Assembly: GCA_039566865.1 (NCBI GenBank)
Contig: CM076949.1
Coordinates: 21,552,501-21,616,500, forward strand
Reading direction: 5' to 3'
Source: Aurelia coerulea
Taxonomy: Eukaryota > Cnidaria > Scyphozoa > Semaeostomeae > Ulmaridae
Length of the DNA stretch: 64,000 nt
A model generated the notes under the pieces. It ran no database searches, was not told where the DNA came from, and saw nothing but the letters and a program-made list of their open reading frames with translations. The position numbers were made by a program, and so were the translations under genes. This document shows positions 13,701 to 26,600 of the stretch, piece by piece (within the stretch, counting starts at the first letter, position 1; the number at the start of each line of letters is the position of its first letter).

Positions 13701-16700
13701 GAGATTTGATGACGTCATATCCTCAAATGAGTTGAAATGCAGAATACATCTTCCTCTTTAAAGTTGCTTTCAAGGAACCGTACCAATGAACAATCCCGTG
13801 GCTACTGTTTCCTGGATATCAAAACAATAATACTGGGAGATGTCACTTTTATTAGCGGACAAATTAAATAAATTTAGAAAATTATTGGCCTCCTTTTTCC
13901 GAAGTTATGAGAGATCTTTTCGAGAGACCTTCCAGAAAATCTTCGAAAGTGGACCGAAAATAATCATAAGGTGTCCTCGTGTTTCCTGCCTTACAGCCAT
14001 GACAATTATAGTTGTTATGTGTTATCCTATTTGCACGATGAGATGCTTCAGAACTATTTTGCTAAACTTGTCATTTTCTCAATAAGGGCAGTTTGAAGCG
14101 CAGTTTGAAGGTGTTGTACTGCAATTGTGCAATCTTCTGACATTGCAGCCAGCATAGTCAGGTGGACAGGGTTCGATCCCAGGTAGAGCCCCACCACTTG
14201 AGCGTCATGACAACGGATCGCGGACTCGATTAGGCCTATTCTATTTCTGCGATGCAAGCGATTGGCGCTAAAAACCGCAACTTCAATTCACTTCAGTTAA
14301 GTCATGGCTGTAAGGAAGAAACGGTAAAGAAATTTGATTGTGACTTTAGGCCGTTGTTGAAAATCTCTTGAAAGGCCCAGCTTGGCAGATTTCTGTGAGG
14401 TCAATTCTAAAACCGATCTGAATGTGTCTAGAATTGAAACAATATTTGCTATCATTGCTTTGATATCTAGGGAATGAAAGATCAACGGACATTGTTCTTT
14501 TTATTTTACCCAATATAACAGTGTTAAAACTTCATTACCTTGATAAGCTTCGAAATATGTTGGAGCTAATCGTATGGCCTCTCTGTAGTGTATCTGAGCC
14601 TCGTTTTGCTTGTTTAAAGACTGCAGTAAAGACGCTGAAAACAAATGACAGAATTAAATTTAAATCAATTTTTCGAACTTAAATTTTACGAACAGTGCAA
14701 GAACGCAAGGTTCGCGAGATTAAAACGTTCTCACTGAAGAGGCCGCCGAAGGGCGGTGAAAATTTTGAGACAAAACACGAAACCGTGTAAGTGTGTTTAA
14801 AATAATGGTTTTTAATATGAAGGTATGAAATTACCAATGTATAACTTAACACGGGATCAAATACGATCGCTGGCGATAAACGCTGATGAAAGGAAACATA
14901 ATAAAGTTAAGTCAATTTGTATCAATAAGGGCAGAAAATTGTGAAACGATTAAAACATAACATTTCGACAGATATGCTATTGGATTCAATACTGTTTGTA
15001 AACCTCCACACTTTATTAAACTTGTCTAGAAACCTGATTAATAAGGTGTTTTTATTGAAATAAATTAGTTAGATGGAATTTCTAACAACTGTAATGTTTG
15101 TCATCCACCATGATATTGAGTTTTGACGACAAACTTTCCTGTCCTCCGGCTACACTAAATTTTGAAATACGTTTCCTATACTTTTACTGTGGAAGTTTGC
15201 TCGTGAAATTATCCTTTTTCAAATAAATAACACATTATTTTGAAAACAGGATTTTAAATCTGAGTCCAATGATGCTTTCTTGTTTACCTTTTAGAAGCAA
15301 TGCTTGTACATTCCGTGTATCAATCATATGGGCCTGCAAAAACAGAAATAAGGGGTTGATCATATGAGAGTTTTCAGCTCGCTTGTAACTTAATAATTCA
15401 AAGAAAAAATGTCATAGAATTTACACCCACCCTTTCAAAGATTTGAAAGAATTGAGCCCAATGCTCATCTTTCTGATTCACCTAACAAGGACAGATTTGG
15501 CAAGACAATAGCACGAGTTGGTTTTGATTGACACCGCAATTCAAAGCGATTAGCGATCGCAGACAAAGGAAATTCTCTCAACCAATAATTCAAAACAAAC
15601 GAAGCCTCAAAAATTTCTCTGAAACCAAGGTAGCTTGCTCACTCGTTGTGCATTCCAGAAGTTGTTTTTTAGAGCAAACATGAGCATAAATCGAAAGAAG
15701 AAGGATATACCTACACATCTGCCATGGGCATTTAATTTATTTGATTCAAAAGCCGATTGGGAGCTGATTCAATTCTTTTATTTTTTAGGTGTAATTAAAA
15801 CACTTACTGCTCAGCTTCTGAACCAAAGAAATAAAATGCCCGAGGTAGATGTGTAGATATATTCTTCTTCTTTCGATAAGTGCTCATCTTTGCTCTTAGA
15901 AACAATTTCTGAAATGCAGAACAAGCGCGCTAGCTACTTGGGTTTCAGAGAAACTTTCGCGGCTTTGCTTGTTTTGAATTTATGGTTGAGAATATTTCCT
16001 TTGTCTGCAGCCACTAATCGCTTTGAATTCAGGTGTAAAGAAAAGCATCTCATGCTATCATTTTACTAAATCTGTCCTTGTTGATTCACCTGGTATGGAA
16101 GTAGCAAGTAAGATAGCAAAATCCTCTGGATAGGCCTTTACGATTGAGTTATGTTAGCCTAAATCCAATCTACTTTTGGCAACAAGCAAATAATATGTCC
16201 CTTGATATGGATATGTAAGATCAATTACTTACTTTTTGGGCAAAATATACAGCTCTTGTTTTCCTACTGGTACATGTGCAATATTGAGCCATTGCTACCC
16301 AGGGTTCCGTTTTTATCTGACTGACTCGAGTGAGGTCTTGTGCAAGTCTGAAATATAAAAAAAGTAGCACAAAGTTCAAATCTCTCAAAGAAGGTAGGTG
16401 TAAAATCCTGCTACATTTTCTTTGAACTGAATGCCTTGAAAGAAATTTTGTGTACTTTGCTGTAAATCTGCCATGGAATTATTTTGATATCTTCTTGATT
16501 AGTTTCAAAATGGCGGCCTTTGTCATACTTGAGGCTATGACGTCATCAATTTTGCAAATCCGAAACCAGGAAAGCGACAGGTTTCCGCTTGCCTCCATGT
16601 TATAGAGCATGAATTAGATACTGGACAATTTTGCAAATTTTTTCATTTTCAGTTTTTAGAGCCTCCTAAAATTTTAGTTTTCGAAAACACTGTAAACGAT

Positions 16701-19700
16701 CAAGTTTTCTAAAGAAACTATGGTTTTCTTGCGGATTGTATCATTTTTCCTCTGTTGATTAAGGATTTATGATGAATTTAATTTTTATCAAAATTTTGCA
16801 TCAACTCTTTCAACAAATTTAAAAAACCCCGCCATTTTGAGAATAATAAAGATGTAAAAATATTTCCAAGGCAGACTTACAGCAAAGTACCCTATGTTCC
16901 TTTCAAGCAATTTAATTCAAAGAAAGATGTAGCAGAATTTTCCACAAACCATTTTAAAGATTTGACAGATTTTGAGCCCTATGCAAAAGAATACAGGATA
17001 AATCCTGTAGGTTAGAATACTTTTGAGTAACATCAGATCCTAAAAGTGCGAGCATGCAAGGGTTTCATTTTGAAGTTTGCAAATCGAAGTTTGCTGTTCT
17101 CAACCATTGTTATTCAATTGAAAGAAAAGTCAGCTAGCAATGAATGAAAATAACGAGAAACAAAGCAAAAAGACCAATAACACTTGCCTGCATGTAAACT
17201 AAAACAATGTTAAATCATTTTGCGCAAAACAGTCGATAATAAAGTCTCTGAAAATGTTCTGAGATTTACGGTTAGCAGTGTTTCCATTGAGAACTGGGGT
17301 TGTGCATTCGTTTTCCTTACCAAACTTTACCACATTTGATTTTGAGGCTCGATCTAAACCTCTTCTCTAGCAAGTAAAAATGTCCATTCCATATGCCTCA
17401 CACTAAAGATCATTCACCATCTCCCCCAGCATTGCAGATACAACCCGACAGGGCCTGTGTCTTCAGGGCCTCATCAATCCACCTTTTCAAGATAAGAGGC
17501 GCGAAAGCGGAAGTATTTTGTTGTTTGAGATTTTGCATTTTAAAGGCTAAAATCTTATTCTGCGTACAAAGTTTAGTGTTGAGCCAAATTTTCAAATTCA
17601 TATCTGTCTTTATTTCGAAATTATGGTGATATAAAGAATTTGAATTCATAAGGGCTTTGACCGTGAAATCGAAGTTTGGACAAAAGTTGTCCAAAGTTTT
17701 GATTTCACGGTCAAAGCCCTTATGACTTTAAATTCTTAAAATTGCCATAATTTGGAAATAAAGACATACATGAATGGGAAAATTTGGCTCAGCACTAAAC
17801 TTTGTACGCAGGATAAGATTTTAGCCTTTAAAATGCAAAATCTCAAACAACAAAATACTTCCGCTTTCGCGCTTCTTATCTTGAAAAGGTGGATTGAAAA
17901 TTAAGGAATTCCAAACAAGGAATAGATTGCGAGTTATCAAAAATCATGACGAGGGTTTGCAGAGACTTACGTTTCTAGTTCATCAATTGCAACATCTTCT
18001 GCCAGAATATGAGAGTAGATGTCCATGCCTTGAAGACAAGATGGATCCAAAGCCCTTACCTAAAAGTGACAGCTTAACAATGAAGAAAAGTCAATTTCGT
18101 CTTACATCAGTTAGTAGATGACCGATCTTCAAATTTCATATTTTGGCAAGTAGATGAAAGACCAAATTAATTTCAAGGCATAGCTGATCTTTTGATTGGT
18201 TTTGAAATTAATGAACGCAGGCTACGGGCTGCCTGCTTTTTTGAAGCATACTGCAAAAGCACTGATGATTACCTGTGAAATTTCTGTTTGTACATTAAGC
18301 CTCTAGATTGGTCATAAATGTCCGAATGAAGGGCGAACTACTTGAAGGAAAATGATAAGTTTCGATGTAATGACTCTTAGCCAAGATTAACGATGTTCCT
18401 AAAGAGTATAGTTCAGAATGAGGTTCTTCAATGCGATATTTCTTCACCTTTAAGCAAGGGCGCCTACCTTGTAGGAAGTGTGTTTATTCCCAGTACTGTA
18501 GAGTAATTGGTGTCCTGTGACCCAGTACAGAGAGTGTCCTAGAACCGTACCGTGACCAAGCAGTACACAGCGTCAGTCCTCTCAAGGTCAAGATGACGTA
18601 TGAATAACTTTGTGGTTTCAAATTCCGGTGTTTATGTAACACGATATCAAATGTTATATGATCTGGCCACAGGGAATCAGACAGCGTGATTTTTGATTGA
18701 TCAACTCTAACAGACGTTAGAATTTGAAAAAAACAGGACTGGGTCATAGGACATCAATTACTACGCGTACAGTACCGGGTATAAACACACTTCCTACAAG
18801 GTAGGCGCCCTTGCTTTAAGTAATGGAAATAAACATTATGTCATCTTTAAACATATTTGAACCATTGAAAAAAGAGATCATAACGATGATTTTATGAGTA
18901 CTTTTTTTGGGATACCCGGAGCATAGGGCTCAAATCTTTCAAATCTTTAAAAAGGCCGGTGTAAAATTCTATTATATTTTTCTTTGAATTGGATTGCTTG
19001 AAAGGAACTCATGGTACTTTGTTATGAATCTGCCGTGGAAATTTTATGATATCTTTATTTTTTTCAAAATGGCGGCGATTTGATTGATAATTATTGAAAA
19101 AATTCATGGCAAATTTTGAAAAAATTTAAATCATCGTAAATCCTTAACCAATAGAGGAAACATTACATAACCTTCAAGAAAACCATAGTTTATGGAGGTC
19201 TACAATATGGTGGCAAGCAGAAATCTGTAGCTTTTCTAGTTTAGGATTTAGAAATTTGATGACGTCACAGCCTCAAATATAATAAATGCCACCATATTGT
19301 AACTAATCAAGATATCAATCAATTGCCACGGCAGATTTGCAGAAAAAAACCCGAAGTTCCTTCCAAGCCATTTGTTTCAAAGAAAATTGCGATAGACTTT
19401 TACACCGACCTTTTTAAAGATTTGAGACCTATGTTGATACCCGGTAGTACTCCAAGTGCTATGAACTTTCAAACACCTGAATTTTCGCCACACCCGGTAT
19501 ATACTAACCCTTTTGTAACAGTTGACAGCATTGACTTTATCTCCTGACCTCCAGCAAGATTCTGCTTGGCAACACAAGATGTTGATGCTATCTCTGAATA
19601 CCTAAATGAGAAAGTGTCAAGGCTATTCAAAAGGCCATCTCCACAGTCTTAAAATCTCTTGCCACGATTTTGTATCAACATTCATCAGAAATGTCATCCT

Positions 19701-20587
19701 TCACAATAAACAAGGACAGATTTTGTAACACAAAACCATTAGTTATTTTTGATTGACACTGCAATTCAAAGTAATTATCGATTACAAACAAAGTAAATTC
19801 TCTCCCCAATGATTCAAAACAAACAAAGCAGCAAAAGTTGTCCTGGCACAAGTAGGGCAAACTGCCACCATGTGCACGTGATGGGTTGGCTTCAATGGAA
19901 GTCAAGAATTTATAATGAAAGAAGAGTGATAAATCTAAAGATAAACTTGGCAGATTTCGTCTGTTTGATTCGAAGCCGAGCAGCACAAGGCATTCGATTA
20001 TCGCATATTTTTTGCTTTAATGAAACAAAACTACTCGGCTTCTGAATCAAATAAACAAAATCAGGTTATTGTTCTTGGATTTAGATGAAAAGCTGAGTGA
20101 AAAGACGCTACCTGAGTTTCTAGATTCTTGAAAACTTGTGCAGCCTCTATGAGAGAAAAAGGACATATTGAAACTTAACGACACAAAGCACTCATAAACA
20201 ACTGCCCCGTTGACAGAACTCTAAAATATCTCTTGCAAACTCGGTTTGGTATTGTGCTGACGGCTTCAGGTTGATATTTTCTGGTATTATGGTATTGCCC
20301 TCGGAAACAGTTATTACGGGCTTAGTATAGGCACATACACAAGAAACAGAGGTAATAATTTCTCAAAAACAAAGCAAAATAATGTTATCATATGCGACAA
20401 CGAGATGTTGGTTGCAACTTACTGGTATGTTTATTGAGAGAAGCGAATGACTGGCCTTTTAGAAACGTTGACATCCTGCAAAAAAAGAAGCATTTAATTC
20501 GCTCATGGAAAAACCACGACAACTTGATCGCTGTCTTGCTTCCATGTAACGCAATATTGCTACGTTTTCATCAGAACAAAGTAAAAC

Positions 20588-20628
<41 letters not shown>

Positions 20629-23600
20629 CCATCATACTGTGTACATTCAGAATTCCTCTTGACAAAAAATTCTATTTAAGAAATGTTGTAAAATTGTAAA
20701 TCGTTTGTTCATCAAAGAGCTGAACTCTATTCTATTCTGCCTCACTTTTGATCCTGCGTTGTTGTTCCAACAAGAAAAACGGTCATGAAATATTATGTCC
20801 TGTCTACACCAGATTTGGACACTTTTCTCAGATCATCATTGCACTACTGTAAAAGCTCTAGTAAGCCCCCCGGGGGGGGGGGCTTATTTAATTTCGGACA
20901 CTCCAGAGGGGGGCTTAACAGAGAGGGGGGCTCATTATAAAATAAAATGGCAATGATATACATGACAGCTTTTTAGCTCTTTTATACCATATTTTGCGGA
21001 TTCAACATTAAATTTTATGAGTCAAATACATAAGATCTCAAACCATATCAAAATTAACATGCAAGCTTATTTAGCTCAATAAATGGAAACTCTTTGGTAA
21101 CCTCTGAAATTTGATATAAGTGGGGGGGGGCTTAATCAAGAGGTAGCCTATTTAAAATATTGGTTCTGAGGAGAGGGGCTTATTAGAGAGGGGGCTTAAT
21201 AGGGAGGGGGGCTTAATGGAGCTTTTACGGTATACAAAGGATAGCCAGCATCCTCTTCATTCACTATAGTCCTGGCCCAGGGCATTCTTTTTCTTGTGAA
21301 AGAACTTACCACTCTGGAATTGATCCTGATGCATTTGCCAGTGAGAGGTTCAACAGCGACATAACTTCTCGCAGTGGCACTCCCAGACTTAGAACATTCG
21401 TTGCTGCATCCAAAGCAAATGGACATACCCTACAAAGACCCAAACAAATAAATTAGCTATACTACGTGACAAAGAGAGACCTGCAGCAAACCATTCTGCG
21501 AAATTACCTCGAGATTTGAGAGCTGGGATTTGAATGGTTTGACCATCCACAGTTGCACCAATATTCAAATCGAAAGATAATAAGAACAAAATTAGATGCA
21601 TACAGCTTATCCACATTGCTGAGAATTTGCCCAGCTTGTTGGGGCTTGGAACTCCAAGTTTCATACAGTCCTAAAATATACTTTTGCCGACTGTGTTGAC
21701 TTCATATCAAATGACCCTTCGGGGTATTTGTGCGGCGGAAATTCGGGCCCTGGTGCTGTTGCCTGTTTGGGGATTGCGTTTGGTAAGGTAGTTGTGCTTA
21801 GACTTTGTTGGTGTCATTTAACAGTGGTGAGCAATATTGATGGTGTCTGAGCCCTGCCATTCCCCTTGTCGGGGGTGATTTTCAGGTGGGTTGTAGTAGG
21901 GGGTTCTGGTTTCCACTGCATACGCACCTAAACTGCAGCGTTCACACATTTTCCTTTTGTTCTCGTCAGTTTACTTTCATCTGATAAGAATTGTGTATTC
22001 TTCGCCCCTGGACCCCAATGGGGGGCTTACAGCGCCCCCCATACCCCCAGCTGGTTTGGTTAACAATTCATTCGCTTCACGAATAAATTGTTAACAGTTT
22101 GCTTTTGAGGGGAATTTGGGAACTAATACCTAAACTTTTTGGCTCCCAGCCGCCCCTGGTTCCAACTGAAAGGCTCCTTTGAAGTGTAAGTAGGTCTGCT
22201 GATCTTTGGTCAATTTCAAGTTCTTTGGGAATATTTGTATAATTGTTAGCACCATTCACAGTGGGAACTCGATTTAAAACTTTCTGTATTTTTGAGGTAG
22301 TTGTATATACAAATATAGATAGAAAAAGGCTTGAAAGAGTGTTTAGAAACCTTAACAAACCTTAGAACTTCCTTGTAGCATGTTATTGCTGATCTAGAAA
22401 GTAAAGGATCAAAGCTGGTTACCAATGGCAAAATCGTTAGTCCTTCCAAGCAAACATTCTATTAAGTAACAAGGAATCTAGTGGCCCGACGAAAAAATCT
22501 TGCGGTACTGAAATCCTGCATTCCCAAGCCAAAGTAGACAAGAACCAACTTTATGACTTTATGTAGTACAGGACTCATGCATATTAACATGCTTTCTTGC
22601 CAAAGAATTCTTTGAGAATACCTTTGATTTCTCTTCTTAAGAAAATGTGCAGTCTTTCATGTGGCTCAAAAGAATTCTTGCAAATGTACTGTTTAAATTC
22701 ATTAGAGGCCACATGAGTCCCTTTTTCATAGTTTCTACATACTTTTGAAGTTCAAAGTTTCTGAAAAATCCTGTACAACTTTTCCTTTTGGTACATTGGC
22801 TTTAAAAGCAGAACAATTATTGCAGAGAAACTCAAATGTAAAAACAGATCCAGTTCTACTCTGTATTCACACAAGCAGTGGTACATTTGTGACACACTTG
22901 GAAGGCTAGTTGATGGACAAATGATGTACCTCTCCATTCCTTGCTTCTGATATAGCTTAGCCAATGCCATGTTAACTTTAGGTGTTCTCTGCTTCAGAAC
23001 TATCCCTTCAAGCTGCAAAGAAGAGAAGTTGCAACTTAGTTTTCATTCTTTCGTCTACTATAGAGCTGTCCACATTTGATGTTTATATCTTAGCAGCATT
23101 TGCCCACTGGCTTGAGATCACCTCCCTTCCCTATCAGTTAGTGACTATGTCCTAAAACAAAAACACGACTCCCTGGAAGATCAGCTGCACCCTTGCTTTA
23201 TTAAATTGCATTTATACATTTTCGTATGCTTGTATATTTTAAGTTTTGGTGAGGGGATTTTTCGTGTTTAAAAAACAACAATGCTCTGGACTTGGTAGAA
23301 AGCAAGGTTCACAACATAGGCCAAGGCTATCCAGGAGTGCAATAAGCCTTGCTACTGTAAGTTATCTCAAAATGCATTAAAAGTAAGGATGATGCTTTGT
23401 GAATAGCAAGAATGATAAAGGAAATGGTCTTTGAATTTCAATAACATGATAAACAGAAAATTTATAAATTCTTGTCTCCTCTTTTAGTGGCCCAACGACT
23501 AGCCCGCTCCTCCTTTTAAAGGCCAAATGTCGCTAGAAATGCAAAATTAAACATCAACAGCCCCTACTGTACATACTGTACATGATTCTTTTATCTTTAT

Positions 23601-26600
23601 CATTTGATCTTTCAATTCCTAGACTTCTAATGAATCACATCATGAAACTCTTGCAAGGGTGCAGGACGTAAAATTTCATCCTTTGGAGATTTCTTCCAAG
23701 ATGTGATAGAAAATGGTTTCCTCCTTCATGGCAAAAGGCTCACTGCAAATGTCAAATGGAAAAGTAGCTTCAGTATTGTTGGTTTTGAAAATAAAAATAT
23801 ACAAAGATTTGCTTCATGGTCCTTATGCAAATTTCTTTATCATTCTAGCCAAATGTACAGTTTGTATGTTGCATATGAATGGTACATTCAGCTCATGATC
23901 ATACTCAAACAAAAAAATGTTCAAATTTACAGTATGTTCCTCATCTTAACGATAACAGACTGTTTTCAAAACAACACTGAGAAAATTTGTCATCGATTTT
24001 AACAAATATATAATGAAAAGTTCTTACTATGGAGATTGCATCCCTGAATTCTCTAAGTTTCATGTGACATTGGTAGATTTTGAACTTCAATTCTACTTCT
24101 GAATCTACACCCTGGAATGCGAAAAAGCACAACATTAAATGATTTCTTGGTGGTATACAGTACTTTCAGAATTCTGAATACACTTACAGTAGCATAATTC
24201 TCGGAGCTCTGTACTGATAATGAAATCCAATCATGGTTGGAGGCTGCACAAGTCAAGAGCACTGAACTTTGAATCATTGACCAATGGTGCTCCCAGGGGG
24301 GTACTCCATAACTTTCAATACGGGGGGGGTCCATGCCACTATTTCCTTGCTGACCCCTAAATATTAAGCCTAATGTTTTGGGGACCCCAAATATCGAGTC
24401 TAATGTTTTGCAGACCCCAAATATTGTTATCTATTTCTGGGGCCCTAACATTTTTTTTTGAATGATTTCAATTGAGCTTCTTGATCCTTCTCAGTTTTTA
24501 AATAATATCAAAAAATTTATTTCATGATTCGTAACTTCAGGGCCAAATTGCACGATTCTTCCTTTCTTCAGAATTGTGGACCCCAAATATTGAATTTTTG
24601 TCCATGACGTAATTCACAGACCCTAAATATTGATTTAACATAAAATTTTGGACCCCAAATATTGGCACGGACCCTCCCGTATTGAAAGTCAATGCGTACC
24701 TCCCCTGGGATGGTGCTACCCTACAAAAGACAAATTACCCAAATGAAGAAGGGGCCTGCAAAAAACCAGCAAAAGCTTGCTACTGTGGTTTCCAGGTAGC
24801 CTTTCAAACTGGGATTGGTTTATGGAATCAACTGATAATAAAATGAAGTTAGTTAATGATAATCCATACGCAAAGAAAGAAAATCTTGTTAAAACAGCTG
24901 GTTACAAGTGCATAATTTTTAAGTTAAAAGTGTCACCATTATAATACCTGCAAAGATGTTGTCTTTGGCTTCAATTTCATCAATATTTTTCTTTGCCTGA
25001 GAGCCTCATTGTAATAAAACTGCATAGAAAAGAAACGTGAACAATTTACTTCAATTATATACTAGCTGCAATAGTCTGGCAAAAAATACATGCAGAAAAA
25101 TGGCCATACAATCACTATGAATTTTTAGCTTGTTCCAACTGAAAGGCTCCTTTGAAGTGTAAGTAGGTCTGCTGATCTTTGGTCAATTTCAAGTTCTTTG
25201 GGAATATTTGCAAAATTTCAGTAAAGAGTAATACCAAAAATCAACTTCTGTTTTGTTGACAGACCAGTGCTTTAGATGGTTTGACATTGGCTTGGATTCT
25301 ATCAGGAAGGGTTTTGCCCTTCTGAGAAGGCAAACCAGTGACACATGTGAGGGTGTTTGACCCCCAGGTGTGCACTTGACAAGATATTGGTTGGGGGCAT
25401 GGGCATATGCCACACAAGCTTCAGAAACATACCCATTTCTTATACCAACTATTCAAAAATGCAGAACAAAACCTATTTACCCAATTTTAGAAATTAATTT
25501 ACCCGACCTTTAACCAATGTTTCAAAAATGGCCTGTTTATCTGTTCTTTTCACCAAAATCTTAAAATTGGGTAACATTGGTTTTCCAAGATCATGGAAAT
25601 GAACATATCTGCGTACCAAAATTTTGAAAGTTAATTTCTTTCCTTGTACCAGTCCGGCACTCTTTCCCAAATTATGGGAAATTTTTGCTGAATCAGGCAG
25701 CACTATTTAAATTTATTGAAATTCAACTCGAACTTGTTGCCCTATTGGGCAACATTTACCAAATGGGCAACAAAAATAGAACAAAATTTCCTAAGGGTGA
25801 GTTTGTGTATTTTCAAAGGTTGAATCCAAATATCTAAAAAAATTGATATCTACCGTACCGTTTTTTTGCGCTGATACAGTTTTACATTTTGTTTCCGAAG
25901 TGGGAAACGGTTTCCCAATCAGGCAACAGAGTGCTTCCTAAATGGGAAACATTGCCGATTGGGAAAAAATTTCCCGTATTTGGGAATAAGTACCAAACTG
26001 TATACCAAGTTGTAAAAATCAATACCCTAGCCGATGGTACAGTATGTTTCGAGTAACCAAAGTATACAATTTGCCCTTGGGGTTTGACCATACATACCTC
26101 AGCCCTTTTGAATTCATCGTCAACATAAAATGAATCTCCATAATAAACAAGAACTTGGTATTTGTTTAGCATTACTTGAAAATCTGTTTTGTCTGCTACT
26201 CTGAATTCTGGAAGTGATATCAGGAGACCAGCCTGGTGAAAAAAGTTATTTTGAGTTAATTGAGACATTTGCAAGGTGGATAGCTTTAGATGGCTGGGCT
26301 GGGACACATAGCCCCATTTAGCCAGGGTGCATTCCTTGCACTTAGGCCCAACGATCTTTGGCGTAGACCTGAAATTTTTTTTTCTGAAAGTTTCATCCTT
26401 TCTTCATGAAACTCGGTTCTTGGCAATGATGGCGTATGAAAATCTGCCTACCTTGGTGTGAACGTGAAGTAGTCCTTGATCTTTTCTTATGTGAATTAGC
26501 AGTTTCTTTCGATATGATCAAATATATGACATGTATTCTCCCTCCATGAAAATACCTGGTGTACGAAAGCTTAGGGCTTGGTGCACCTTCGGCGTAGGTT

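Noticed and set aside
14160..14200. tRNA gene candidate (GGTTCGATCCC)
   Set aside because: No acceptor stem or anticodon arm can be formed, and the following body is repeated at the window start, so it is a SINE.
17410..17694. 94-codon minus-strand ORF
   Set aside because: It overlaps the left arm of the 17474-17897 foldback and its mirror frame exists in the other arm; there is no protein similarity.
20392..20679. ORFs of 68-95 codons across the CAT repeat
   Set aside because: They are low-complexity read-through of the (CAT)n run; the only supported coding sequence here is the ANAPC7 exon at 20423-20475.
21508..21605. Possible ANAPC7 exon on the minus strand (frame containing 'LILFLLSFDLNIGATV')
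   Set aside because: Its end phase does not fit the next exon. The nearby 21310-21429 exon ('VCPFALDAATNVLSLGVP...') matches APC7 much better and fits both neighbouring phases.
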